This document shows positions 1-8,510 of a stretch of DNA of 61,653 nucleotides, piece after piece. Each line of letters begins with the position of its first letter. Positions within the stretch are counted from its first letter, which is position 1. A program made the translations under genes and the position numbers. Origin of the DNA: Peribacillus butanolivorans (lineage in GTDB: Bacteria; Bacillota; Bacilli; Bacillales; DSM-1321). The notes beneath the pieces are model-generated. The model worked only from the letters and a program-made list of their open reading frames with translations. It was not told the origin of the DNA and did no database searches. The stretch spans positions 1,589,669 through 1,651,321 of the forward strand of contig NZ_LGYA01000001.1 of the NCBI RefSeq assembly GCF_001273755.1. The letters run 5' to 3'.

Positions 1-393
1 CGTTACTGCCTCCATTCCCCCTTTTACATCTTTAAGAGCTTTTTTAGCATTTCGTTCTCCGCCTCTAAACGTCTGATTTTTTCTTCAGGATCCTCCGGAG
101 CTGTTCTTGGTCTGCCCTTACCAAGACCCTTCGCTTTCCCTCGTTTCTCTTCCAAACCCAGTATGCCTTCATCTTCAAAGTACTTAACCCAGCGGCGGAC
201 TTGATTTTTATCAATTTCTAATTTATCAGCGACCGATTGATAACTCATATCTCCATTAAGGTATAAATCAACGGCCTGCTTTTTGAATGCTTTATCAAAC
301 GTTCTTTTAATATTACCCATAGAAAAATCCCCTCCATATATAGACAGATTAGTGTGCTTTCTTTTTTCTGTCTACTAAAAGGGGATCATATCA
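1..393 (-). mobile_element. IS3-family insertion sequence, 5' part (left edge cut)
   Basis: The element reads on the minus strand and enters the window from the left. It has an orfA with helix-turn-helix and leucine-zipper character, a slippery A6 tract at 40-45 near its end, and an orfB frame that is open to the window edge. The outer end probably lies near 393: the minus strand begins TGATATGATCCCCTTTTAG and then AGTAGACAG, a form seen at IS150-group ends. The other end, the second inverted repeat and the target duplication are outside the window, so the boundary is approximate. Confidence 0.8.
24..320 (-). CDS. IS3-family transposase OrfA
   Basis: A 98-residue protein binding the transposon ends. 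Residues about 8-50 form a helix-turn-helix of the insE/IS150 kind (KKQAVDLYLNGDMSYQSVAD, then NQVRRWVKYF). A basic linker follows, then a C-terminal coiled coil (EEKIRRLEAENEMLKKLLKM) typical of OrfA multimerisation. The gene ends just after CTAAAAAAG (minus strand, 39-47). A -1 slip there would continue into the orfB frame (KALKDVKGGMEAVT), which stays open to base 1, so an OrfAB fusion is expected. The catalytic DDE part is outside the window. Confidence 0.88.
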   Translation of the reverse strand: MGNIKRTFDKAFKKQAVDLYLNGDMSYQSVADKLEIDKNQVRRWVKYFEDEGILGLEEKRGKAKGLGKGRPRTAPEDPEEKIRRLEAENEMLKKLLKM

Positions 394-568
394 ATTATGT
401 CGGGTGTTGTTTTTGTACAATGGATCCGAAAAAGGGAATTAATTCAAAGAAACATGTCAGGTTTTCCTGTGCACGTTTTTTTTGATATTTTCAAGGCTGA
501 ATCGTTGGCGTGGGACGCCTGAGGTGATAACATAACTTTAACCACAAATAAAGGAGATGTTTAGTAAG

Positions 569-874
569 ATGGTAGATGAAGTCATTTTGGACGATGTATC
601 ACTGCATGTTACTGATTTTCATGCAGAAGTTATAAAAGATTCTGAAGGTAGAGAATTCAGAAAAGTCAGTTTTAATTTCGAGGTAACTAATAGTGAATAT
701 CATGATATAACAACACTGCTATATCAAATGGTATTTGATATAAAGATCCCTCAGTCAAACGAGGAATTTCGCGGAGAGATTTTTAACTATGCTACTTCGG
801 TTACGAATCTTTATGAAGAAAATGCTGTGGGAGATTTTTCACTAGTCTTATTGGAAGTAAACGAACAAGAATGA
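569..874 (+). CDS. DUF3219 (YkvR-like) protein
   Basis: A small acidic protein of about 101 residues. The composition, the central HDITTLLY segment and the ending NLYEENAVGDFSL match my memory of the DUF3219 family, to which B. subtilis YkvR belongs. The function is unknown. An upstream ATG at 557 overlaps the ribosome site AAGGAG (551-556), so the start at 569 (MVDEVILDD) is preferred. No signal peptide or membrane segment is visible. It stands alone between the insertion sequence and the next gene. The family call is from memory of the motif, not a search. Confidence 0.7.
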   Translation: MVDEVILDDVSLHVTDFHAEVIKDSEGREFRKVSFNFEVTNSEYHDITTLLYQMVFDIKIPQSNEEFRGEIFNYATSVTNLYEENAVGDFSLVLLEVNEQE

Positions 875-955
875 TTCTATTGCCAGCCTTGTAAAGATAT
901 GGGTTACTGTCTATAATACATAGTAACAATTATTCTATACATATGAGGTGGTTCT

Positions 956-1384
956 TTGCTTGGAGGCTGGTTTTTATGGTTTATTCTATTTTGGGTAGCC
1001 CTATTAATAATCTTGATGAGCATCGGTGGTTTTTTCATGTTTCGGAAATTCTTAAAAAGGTTTCCTAAAGAGGATGGAAAATCCGATATGGATTGGGAAG
1101 AATATTATTTGGACCAAACAAAGCACTTATGGTCAAAGCAGCAAAAGGATTTACTTGAAGATTTAGTGAGCCCTGTACCAGAACTTTTTCGTGATGTTGC
1201 ACGACATAAAATTGCTGGTAAAATCGGTGAATTGGCGTTAAAGGAAAAAGCGGGAGATATTACAGAAGATTTAGTAATACGTGGCTATATCATTGCCACG
1301 CCCAAACGTGATCATAAATTTTTACAAAAAAAATTAGCTGAACGAAAAGTAAATATGAGTCCATATGAACATTTATTTAGCTGA
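956..1384 (+). CDS. DUF2621 (YneK-like) membrane-anchored protein
   Basis: A 142-residue protein with one N-terminal transmembrane helix (about residues 4-28, rich in F, L, I and W) and a cytosolic C-terminal part of charged helices. The WEEYYLDQTKHLW segment and the ending MSPYEHLF resemble the Bacillus YneK/DUF2621 family, whose role is unknown. Translation probably starts at TTG 956, with GAGGTGG just upstream. No ATG gives this frame. A clear intrinsic terminator follows 10 bases after the stop, so it appears to be monocistronic. Confidence 0.65.
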   Translation: MLGGWFLWFILFWVALLIILMSIGGFFMFRKFLKRFPKEDGKSDMDWEEYYLDQTKHLWSKQQKDLLEDLVSPVPELFRDVARHKIAGKIGELALKEKAGDITEDLVIRGYIIATPKRDHKFLQKKLAERKVNMSPYEHLFS

Positions 1385-1394
1385 TATTAAGGAG

Positions 1395-1426
1395 AAGGTA
1401 GACTCTTTAGAGTGTGCCTTTTTTTT
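1395..1426 (+). terminator. Intrinsic terminator after the DUF2621 gene
   Basis: The arms AAGGTAGACTCT and AGAGTGTGCCTT pair around a TTAG loop with one internal mismatch, and an eight-base T-run follows. Confidence 0.75.
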
Positions 1427-1545
1427 GTTTGAAAAAAGATGTGCTTCAAATCATGGTAAAAATTAGAACGTTTGTACCCAATCCATGCTATCCTTTCAAA
1501 TTTTGATATAATAATAGTAAGTAAAAATGAGGACGGAGTGAAACT

Positions 1546-2691
1546 ATGAAATTTATCCATACGGCTGATTGGCATTTAGGGAAAATTGTTCACGGGGTAC
1601 ATATGACAGAAGATCAAAGACATGCACTCCTGCAATTTATTGAAATAGTAGAAGAAGAGAAACCGGATGCAGTTGTGATTGCCGGTGATTTATATGATCG
1701 TTCTGTTCCACCGACGGAAGCGGTAGAGCTTCTTGATGAAATTCTTTATACCATTAATGTGAAAATGAATACACCGATCGTTGCGATATCGGGAAATCAT
1801 GATTCGGCGGAGAGGCTGTCATTCGGTTCATCATGGTATCGTCATAGCCAGCTATACATTCATGGGAAATTGACAAAAACATGTGAACCGGTCCGTATTA
1901 AGGGCGTGAATTTTTATTGTGTCCCATATGCAGAACCTGGTACCGTTCGCCATCTTTTTGAAGATGAAAGTATTCATTCTCATCAAGAAGCAATGAAACG
2001 GATAACTGGAACTATTGCGGAAACATTCAATCCGAATGAACCAAATGTTTTCGTTGGACATGCCTTTGTATTAGGTGGTAAAACGAGCGATTCAGAACGT
2101 GTTTTGTCAGTAGGCGGTTCTGGGTGTGTTTCATCTGATTTATTTGATGCGTTCGACTATACGGCACTTGGACATTTACATAGCCCAGATGCGATACGCC
2201 ATCCAAAGGTATATTACTCCGGCTCACTATTGAAGTACTCTTTTTCTGAGGCCAAGCAAAATAAGTCGTTATCCATTGTCGAGATGAAAGAAGATGGCAG
2301 TTTCGATATGCGATATCGATCTTTGATGCCTATGCTTGATATGAGGGAACTGGCAGGCACAATGGAAGAGTTACTTGACCCTGCTTTTTATCAATCACAA
2401 AAAATAGATGACTATTTAAAAATAACACTAAATGATGAGGGATCACTCATCGATCCGATTAATCGCTTACGCCAGGTCTACCCGAACGTACTTCACCTAG
2501 AGCGGAAATGGGATTTGGCTGACCTGAGAAGAAAAAAATCCTTTTCTTCTGTAAAGGATGAACGAAAGTCCGAATTGGATTTGTTTGAAACGTTTTACCA
2601 AGAGATGACAGATCGAGACTTTGATTCTCAAAAGCAAGATTTGATGGTTTCGGTAATTGAAGCTGTGAAGAAAGAGGAGGCTTTAAAATGA
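1546..2691 (+). CDS. sbcD: SbcD, nuclease subunit of the SbcCD complex
   Basis: The Mre11-type metal-dependent nuclease that, with SbcC, cuts hairpins and processes DNA ends. All phosphodiesterase motifs are visible: DWHLG near residue 8, GDLYDR at 47-52, GNHD at 83-86, GHAF near 171 and GHLH at 209-212, which bind the two metal ions. The length of 381 residues is normal. The start has GGACGGAG eight bases upstream, and a TATAAT -10-like box lies at 1507. The stop overlaps the sbcC start (ATGA), indicating translational coupling in a two-gene operon. Confidence 0.97.
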   Translation: MKFIHTADWHLGKIVHGVHMTEDQRHALLQFIEIVEEEKPDAVVIAGDLYDRSVPPTEAVELLDEILYTINVKMNTPIVAISGNHDSAERLSFGSSWYRHSQLYIHGKLTKTCEPVRIKGVNFYCVPYAEPGTVRHLFEDESIHSHQEAMKRITGTIAETFNPNEPNVFVGHAFVLGGKTSDSERVLSVGGSGCVSSDLFDAFDYTALGHLHSPDAIRHPKVYYSGSLLKYSFSEAKQNKSLSIVEMKEDGSFDMRYRSLMPMLDMRELAGTMEELLDPAFYQSQKIDDYLKITLNDEGSLIDPINRLRQVYPNVLHLERKWDLADLRRKKSFSSVKDERKSELDLFETFYQEMTDRDFDSQKQDLMVSVIEAVKKEEALK

Positions 2692-5600
2692 GACCTCATA
2701 TTTTAACGATGCAGGCATTCGGCCCATATGCCGGAAGAGAAACTATTGATTTTAATACCCTAGGAGAAAGAACTATGTTTGTCATTTCTGGAAAGACGGG
2801 TGCAGGGAAAACAACGATTTTTGACGGGATTAGCTTTGCGATATATGGAAAAGCAAGTGGTGAAGATCGAAGTGGGCAAGATTTACGAAGTCAATTTGCC
2901 GAAGATGATATGTTGACGGAAGTCTCGCTACAATTTACACTGCGTGGAAAAACATATTTGGTAACTCGTTCACCACAACAGGAACGAAAGAAGAAATCGG
3001 GCGATGGCACGACGACAGTTGGTGCGAAAGCTGAATTATATGAGCTGTTGCCAGAAGGAAAAAAACTGCTAGGTGCCAATGTACGCGAGGTTGAAGAGAA
3101 AATCAAATTACTTATTGGACTTGATGCCAATCAGTTTCGGCAAATTCTGATGATTCCTCAGAATGAATTTAGAAAACTGTTAACATCCGACAGTAAGGAT
3201 AAAGAACAGATACTTCAGAAATTATTTCATACCGAACTTTATAAACGAATAGAAGAAAAATTAAAAGAAGAAGCTTCAATTCTTAAAAAGAAAAGTGAAA
3301 GAAGTGCACAGCGGCGAATTGAATTAATGAAAGGAATCAAGCCGGGTAATCATGAAGGACTGCAGGAACATTTGGAGGCAGAAGAGCCAAATGAACAACA
3401 GATTTTGCCGCTCTTACATTCTGTTATTTCGGCAGCAACAGAAAGAAGTCAGTATGTTAGCAAGCAAATACAGGAAAAGCAAGAAGCTCGAGATCAAGTT
3501 AACCAAGAGCTTTCAAAAGCGGTGGATTTGTTAAATAGGTTTACTGAAAAAGAAAGGCTGAGAAGGGAAAAAGAGATCCTTGAAGCGAAAAAACCTGAAA
3601 TAGATGAAGTAAAAGAACAAATTAAAATGGCGCACAAAGCGGCTTCTCTAGAAAAGCAAGAGCAATATTATTTGCGAATTGGTAAACAAGTACAAGATGT
3701 AACTACAGAACTTCAAAAATTAAGTGAGCAGGAAGAGAAGTTAATGGATGAGCGGATTAAGAAACAAGATTCCTATGAACAGGAATTATTGAAGGAAGAC
3801 GAAAGGGAACGGGCGGTTCGAAATGTGCATCAACTTGAGCAGGTAAAAGATGCTGTGATGACATATGCGAGTTTAAAAGCGCAAGTTCTTTTAGATGAAA
3901 AAGAGTGGCAGACTAGTAAGCAGCTTCGTGAAAAAAATGTATCAGAGCATAGTGCAATTGAAGCGGAAGCAGAAAAAGTTGGTCTTGAAAAATCAGAAGC
4001 GGAAAATGCAGCCTTTCTTTATAGTGATATGGAAAGAGAAGTCGAAAAAAATCAGCATTTGTTATTAGAAATGAAAAAGCTTCAAGATGTTCTTTCAGAA
4101 TCACAGGGCACAAAGCGGGTGTTAGATGAAAAGAATAACCGGTACCAAGAGCTTCTTAAAATTCAGCTTCAGGAAAAGGAAAAACTAGAGGCTCTTAATG
4201 AAAAGTGGCGCGCTGGTCAAGCAGGGATGCTAGCGTCCATGTTGCACACTGGTGAAAATTGTCCTGTGTGCGGATCGGTGAGTCATCCTAAACCCGCCAA
4301 AATGCATGATGAGATGCCAGCGGATATGGAATTAAAACAGCAGGAAAACAATCTGAAGTCTGCAGATCAACAAAAAAGTCAAGCTGAAAGTGAATATTAT
4401 CAAGCGGAATCTAAGTTCAATGCACTAATAGAGTCCTCTCAAGAAAAATTGGCTGACTTACAACAGGGTTTGCCACAGCTTTCTTTAGATCAAATTGATG
4501 CTTACTTGAATCAGTTCGAGCAAAAAGGAAAAGAGCTGCAAGAAAAGTTACGGATATTGAGGCTTAAGAAGGCCGCGTTTAGTGAATTGGAAAGAAGGTT
4601 GCTTGAATTAAAAGAGAAAGCAGTCCACCTAAAAGCGAATAGAATATCTTTAGAAGAAGTAGAAGATCAAGTCAAAACCAGGTATATTGAAAATTCTACA
4701 AAGCTTAAAGGATTAACCGATTCTATGCCAGAAGGAATCAGGACTGAGGAAGAATATAATGCAGCATATCAAGCGGCCGTCAAAACGCAGAAACGTTTAC
4801 AAATTGCATTAGAAGAAGCACGAAAAAATCTTCAAATGGTTAAAGAAAAAGAGTCGGGCATCAATGCGAAAAAAGAATCACTAACTGGAAATATAAAAGC
4901 CTTAAATCGTGAATTAACAGAGGAACGGGAAAAGTTGATTACGGATATGACCAAACAAGGATTTGCCAATTATAAAGAATATACAACAGCCAAAAAGTCA
5001 GAATCGGCTCTCGAATATATAGAGAGTCAAGTTCTGCAATACAATCAAAGTTGGCAAAGCGTTCTAAGTCTATTTCATGATTTGGAAATGAAATTAAAAG
5101 ATGTGGTCAAGCCGGACCTTGAAGGGTTGAAAAAGACTTTTGAATTCATAGATCGTGAATTGGAATTGTTACGCAGAAATCAGAATGAATTACTGGCTGA
5201 CAAGCAAATAAACGAAGAAATTGAACGAAAACTGGAGCTAATTAGGGAAGAGCAGAAAAGTCTAGATGAAAGGTACAGTATCGTTGGTCATCTGTCCGAG
5301 ATTTCTAAAGGTCAAAACTCCTTCCGTATTACTTTTGAACGGTATGTATTGGCGGCCTTTTTAGATGATATCCTAAAAGAAGCCAATCTAAGATTGTTGA
5401 AGATGACTAGCGGTCGTTATCAGCTTTTACGGAAACTGGACCCAACGCGAAGGAATATTCAAAGCGGTCTGGAGTTATCTGTATATGATCAATATACGGG
5501 CCAGGAACGGCATGTCAAAACGCTTTCAGGAGGCGAAAGCTTTAAGGCGTCGCTTGCACTTGCTCTAGGGCTTGCTGATGTTGTCCAGCAGAATGCAGGT

Positions 5601-5819
5601 GGCATATCACTTGAGACCATGTTCATTGATGAAGGTTTCGGTACGCTTGACCCTGAATCACTCGACCATGCGATTGAAGCATTAATGGATATACAGAGCA
5701 CCGGAAGATTGGTTGGCATAATTTCTCACGTTCCAGAATTAAAGGAACGAATCGATGCCCAGCTTCAAGTCATTTCTACACAAAAAGGAAGTCGAACTTC
5801 ATTTTACTTTGCGGGCTAA
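2688..5819 (+). CDS. sbcC: SbcC, ATPase subunit of the SbcCD complex
   Basis: A Rad50-type ATPase of 1043 residues, close to the usual length. The Walker A motif is at residues 35-43 (GKTGAGKTT). Two long coiled-coil arms, rich in E, K, Q and L, flank a zinc hook CPVC near 525-528. The C-terminal half has the ABC signature LSGGES near 946 and Walker B with FIDEGFG near 980. The hook dimerises two molecules and the ATPase controls access of DNA to SbcD. The gene overlaps sbcD by four bases and is closed by a strong hairpin. It is intact. Confidence 0.97.
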   Translation: MRPHILTMQAFGPYAGRETIDFNTLGERTMFVISGKTGAGKTTIFDGISFAIYGKASGEDRSGQDLRSQFAEDDMLTEVSLQFTLRGKTYLVTRSPQQERKKKSGDGTTTVGAKAELYELLPEGKKLLGANVREVEEKIKLLIGLDANQFRQILMIPQNEFRKLLTSDSKDKEQILQKLFHTELYKRIEEKLKEEASILKKKSERSAQRRIELMKGIKPGNHEGLQEHLEAEEPNEQQILPLLHSVISAATERSQYVSKQIQEKQEARDQVNQELSKAVDLLNRFTEKERLRREKEILEAKKPEIDEVKEQIKMAHKAASLEKQEQYYLRIGKQVQDVTTELQKLSEQEEKLMDERIKKQDSYEQELLKEDERERAVRNVHQLEQVKDAVMTYASLKAQVLLDEKEWQTSKQLREKNVSEHSAIEAEAEKVGLEKSEAENAAFLYSDMEREVEKNQHLLLEMKKLQDVLSESQGTKRVLDEKNNRYQELLKIQLQEKEKLEALNEKWRAGQAGMLASMLHTGENCPVCGSVSHPKPAKMHDEMPADMELKQQENNLKSADQQKSQAESEYYQAESKFNALIESSQEKLADLQQGLPQLSLDQIDAYLNQFEQKGKELQEKLRILRLKKAAFSELERRLLELKEKAVHLKANRISLEEVEDQVKTRYIENSTKLKGLTDSMPEGIRTEEEYNAAYQAAVKTQKRLQIALEEARKNLQMVKEKESGINAKKESLTGNIKALNRELTEEREKLITDMTKQGFANYKEYTTAKKSESALEYIESQVLQYNQSWQSVLSLFHDLEMKLKDVVKPDLEGLKKTFEFIDRELELLRRNQNELLADKQINEEIERKLELIREEQKSLDERYSIVGHLSEISKGQNSFRITFERYVLAAFLDDILKEANLRLLKMTSGRYQLLRKLDPTRRNIQSGLELSVYDQYTGQERHVKTLSGGESFKASLALALGLADVVQQNAGGISLETMFIDEGFGTLDPESLDHAIEALMDIQSTGRLVGIISHVPELKERIDAQLQVISTQKGSRTSFYFAG

Positions 5820-5830
5820 TCAAGATAAAA

Positions 5831-5875
5831 AAAGAATGGCTAAGGAAGCAGGCAGCTTCCTTAGCCATTCTTTTT
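5831..5875 (+). terminator. Bidirectional terminator between sbcC and the Hsp20-like gene
   Basis: A perfect 19-base-pair stem (AAAGAATGGCTAAGGAAGC and its complement) with a five-base loop. T-runs flank it on both strands. It separates convergent genes, so it can end both transcripts. Confidence 0.9.
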
Positions 5876-5892
5876 ATTATGAAGAAAGAAAA

Positions 5893-6300
5893 CTACTCAA
5901 TATTAATATCGTCAGCTGTTTTTCCGGGGGAAAACTTATGGATGCGAATCACCAATAACGGATTTGAAAATTCCGCGGTAATCCTACGTGAGCAAATTGA
6001 AAAGGGGAAGGGGATTTTCCTCTGTGTGGGTAATGTATCCGCTTTATTTTCAAGAAAGGGTTTATGATTATCGTCAACGATGATCGATAACTCATTATCA
6101 CTTAGGCATACTTTAATATCTTTAACATCATGATTTTCTAAAACCGCTTCCACCATATACTCATCTTCACTTTCGTATATATCAATTGAAAATAGTTGAT
6201 GATCCAACGCACTTGTTTCCGGGTCCAGAAAAAACTTTTTCACCCATTCATCAAACTTTTCAACCTCATTCATTTGCGATCCATGTAAATTGTCTTGCAT
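5893..6300 (-). CDS. Hsp20/alpha-crystallin-like protein, possibly spore-associated
   Basis: A 135-residue protein with an acidic N-terminus and a central beta-sandwich stretch (about residues 40-110: IYESEDEYMVEAVLENHDVK, then LSIIVDD) that reads like an alpha-crystallin domain. The usual C-terminal IxI motif appears as LLVIRIHKF. Weakly conserved Hsp20-like proteins of this size in Bacillus include the spore proteins CotM and GerT, so a role in the spore is possible but unproven. A GC-rich run (ACCGGGGGTA on the coding strand) sits just before the ATG. It converges on sbcC. Confidence 0.6.
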   Translation of the reverse strand: MQDNLHGSQMNEVEKFDEWVKKFFLDPETSALDHQLFSIDIYESEDEYMVEAVLENHDVKDIKVCLSDNELSIIVDDNHKPFLENKADTLPTQRKIPFPFSICSRRITAEFSNPLLVIRIHKFSPGKTADDINIE

Positions 6301-6647
6301 GTTGATACCCCCGGTTTTTCCTTTGTATATATTATATGTTTGAAGTATGAAGAATGGTGATTGAAAAAAATAAAAAGTTATGACATAAAGTTCACAATCT
6401 GAAAACGATTTAAACTATAAATATATCCTGTTGGTCTGTTGTTAGAGGACAACCTAGTGTCAGTCTAAAAGGGGGAACTTTAGAGAGATGCGAAGTAACA
6501 ATCAGGTAAAATGAAATAAAAAGCATACCAATGAAATTAGACTACTTCAGTCTCAAGAAAACAGAGATAAAGTAGCCTGAAATAATTTTTTTGTATTTTT
6601 TCTTTATACTCCTCGATTACTTACTTCTTTAAATAAAATACCATGAT
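6301..6647. other. Intergenic region, no gene seen
   Basis: An AT-rich stretch upstream of the Hsp20-like gene and downstream of iclR (both minus strand). It should hold the promoter of the Hsp20-like gene. I see no convincing sigma-A boxes, no RNA structure and no readable frame. Confidence 0.5.
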
Positions 6648-7418
6648 TTAGAAAGAACGATTCATTGCCTTCGTATGTTCAGACCCGTTATATCCCAATT
6701 TTGCAGACATGCTTTGACTCGTTTCCAACACATTTTTAACGAGGATATTGAGTCTTTCAGGTGTCAAATTAAAACTTACAAAACCAATACTTATGGCACC
6801 TGACACTTCTCCAAAAAAATTCAAAATTGGGGCAGCGACGGAAGACGTCCCTTCAGTTCTTTCACTGTGACTAATCCCATATCCTTTGGAATTCATATCC
6901 TTTAAAACTTCTAAAAACTCTATTTTTTCCTTTTCAGGTAAAAGGGTATCAATAACTTTTTTTGCCTGTTTTTCTGGCATGTAGGCAAGCATCACCTTAT
7001 TGGCAGCACCGACATGAAAGGGTATCCGTGAACCAAGTTGATCATAGACTCGAATAGGATTTCTTTCACTATCAATCCGTTCAATAATAAGGGATTCCAA
7101 TCCCATCGGACGGTAAAGAAATACGCTTTCCTCTACTTTATGCATAAGCCTTTCTAATTCTGGCCTTATTATACTAATATAATCCAATGTGTCATACATT
7201 TTTAGGCCATATTCCATCCAAATATCTCCTAATCCGTATCGTTTAGATTGCTCATCCTGCTTAATTAAACCGTGCTTACTCATGGCTTTTAATACACGAT
7301 GAATGGAACCAATCGGAAGATCACATTCCTGAGAGAGTTCTGTAATAGATAAACCGTTTTCTGATGATTTAGATACCAGCATTTTAACTACATTCATAGC
7401 CCTATCAATTGTTTGCAT
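6648..7418 (-). CDS. IclR-family transcriptional regulator
   Basis: A 256-residue protein of standard IclR layout. The N-terminal winged helix-turn-helix (about residues 5-60) contains GLSITELSQECDLPIGSIHR. The C-terminal effector domain (about 75-245) includes the typical PFHVGAANKVMLAYMP and GYGISHSERTEGTSSVAAPI segments. These proteins sense small organic acids or related metabolites and usually control a neighbouring operon. It is divergent from the dimethylargininase, peptidase and transporter genes, making it their likely regulator. Two dyad sites in the shared intergenic region fit IclR binding. Confidence 0.92.
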   Translation of the reverse strand: MQTIDRAMNVVKMLVSKSSENGLSITELSQECDLPIGSIHRVLKAMSKHGLIKQDEQSKRYGLGDIWMEYGLKMYDTLDYISIIRPELERLMHKVEESVFLYRPMGLESLIIERIDSERNPIRVYDQLGSRIPFHVGAANKVMLAYMPEKQAKKVIDTLLPEKEKIEFLEVLKDMNSKGYGISHSERTEGTSSVAAPILNFFGEVSGAISIGFVSFNLTPERLNILVKNVLETSQSMSAKLGYNGSEHTKAMNRSF

Positions 7419-7467
7419 GTATATACCACCATTCTTTAAGGGATGATTTCAGAAAATTCTTAATATA

Positions 7468-7497
7468 TTGACATTATACCATTTTAAAATTTATAAT
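7468..7497 (+). promoter_or_regulatory. Predicted sigma-A promoter of the arginine-derivative operon
   Basis: TTGACA at 7468-7473 and TATAAT at 7492-7497 are separated by 18 bases. It points away from iclR towards the dimethylargininase gene and lies just before the putative operator pair. Confidence 0.65.
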
Positions 7498-7505
7498 TTA
7501 ATAAA

Positions 7506-7542
7506 ATTTCCATTTTAAGAAATATAATTCCATTATGCGGAA
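7506..7542. promoter_or_regulatory. Candidate IclR operator pair
   Basis: Two dyads about 20 bases apart: ATTTC-N8-GAAAT at 7506-7523, and TTCC-N7-GGAA at 7528-7542. On the minus strand the second reads TTCCGCATAATGGAA, a form like known IclR-family sites. The dyads lie just downstream of the predicted promoter, a position suited to repression. Confidence 0.4.
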
Positions 7543-7572
7543 AAGGAGGAGATTATAATTTATCGTTCATCT

Positions 7573-7653
7573 ATGAATAAGCCCATAAAACGAGTAATTA
7601 TTAAACATCCAAGAGAAGCATCTATCAGTCAAGAACATTTAAGGAAAGAGTGA
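7573..7653 (+). pseudogene. N-terminal stub of an amidinotransferase/dimethylargininase-like gene
   Basis: A 26-codon frame follows a strong AAAAGGAGGAG ribosome site and reads MNKPIKRVIIKHPREASISQ, then EHLRKE and a stop. The RVIIKHP and ISQEH pattern resembles the first residues of amidinotransferase-fold hydrolases. It precedes a separate dimethylargininase gene by 13 bases, so it looks like the truncated start of a second, related gene, or a leader peptide. The homology is from pattern only. Confidence 0.45.
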
Positions 7654-7666
7654 GGGGGAATTATCA

Positions 7667-8430
7667 ATGTACAAAAATGTAATTGTAAAATTACCAAGCA
7701 AAAGTTATGTAAATGGACTAACAACATCCAATTTAGGAACTCCGGATTATGAGTTATTACTAAAACAGCATGAAAGTTATGTAGAGGCTTTGAAAAGCTG
7801 TGGTGTCTCCGTTACATGTTTGCAAAAAGTGAAGAATTTCCTGATTCAACATTTGTTGAAGATGCAGCGGTCTTAACTCCAGAATTCGCTGTTATTACGA
7901 GCCCGGGAGCAGATACAAGGAATGGAGAAATAGTAGAAATAGAATCTGTGTTAAAGGATTTTTATGAAAAATTCAACTACATAAAAACACCTGGAACATT
8001 AGATGGAGGGGATATTCTTCAAATTGAAAATCATTTCTATATTGGTATTTCTGAACGTACAAACGAGGAAGGACCACGCCAACTAAAAGAAATAGTAGAA
8101 TCAGAAGGTTATCAAGCAACGATTGTTCCACTGCAGAAATTTTTCCATTTAAAAACAGGCATTGCTTACCTTGGTAACAACGCTATTATTGTTGCAGGCG
8201 AATTTATTAATCATCCTGAATTTGATCAATATAAAAAAATTATCGTTCCAGAAGAAGAAGAAGAATACACCGCTAACTGCATTTTAGTAAATGGTTCCCT
8301 TATCATACCGAAAGGATATGAGAAGACAAAGCGACAAATTGAAGAGGCAGGCTATAAAACAATTGAATTAGAGATGACAGAGTTTCAAAAACAAGATGGA
8401 GGCCTTAGCTGCTTGTCCCTGCGTTTTTAA
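7667..8430 (+). pseudogene. Dimethylarginine dimethylaminohydrolase-like gene with a -1 frameshift
   Basis: The encoded enzyme would hydrolyse N-methylated arginine (or arginine itself) to citrulline and an amine. Two frames join at an A5 run (7824-7828). One extra A would give one protein of about 254 residues reading CLQKSEEFPDSTFVEDAAVL across the join. Family landmarks are intact: FVEDAAV, TLDGGDIL, the catalytic-His segment FHLKTGIAYLG and the catalytic-Cys ending GGLSCLSLRF. A GAGGGGGA ribosome site precedes the start. Because every active-site motif survives, this may be a recent mutation, a sequencing error in a homopolymer, or a slippage-controlled gene. Confidence 0.82.
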
Positions 8431-8510
8431 TCCAAATTAAAGGGATAAGTTTTCAAACCTTGAAAAAAATAAATTCCAGATTTTATTTAAATTGAAAGAG
8501 GTGATATTTA

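Noticed and set aside
6530..6605. CTACTT...AAGTAG hairpin with a T-run before 6600
   Set aside because: The T-run is on the plus strand while both flanking genes are on the minus strand, and the stem is weak.
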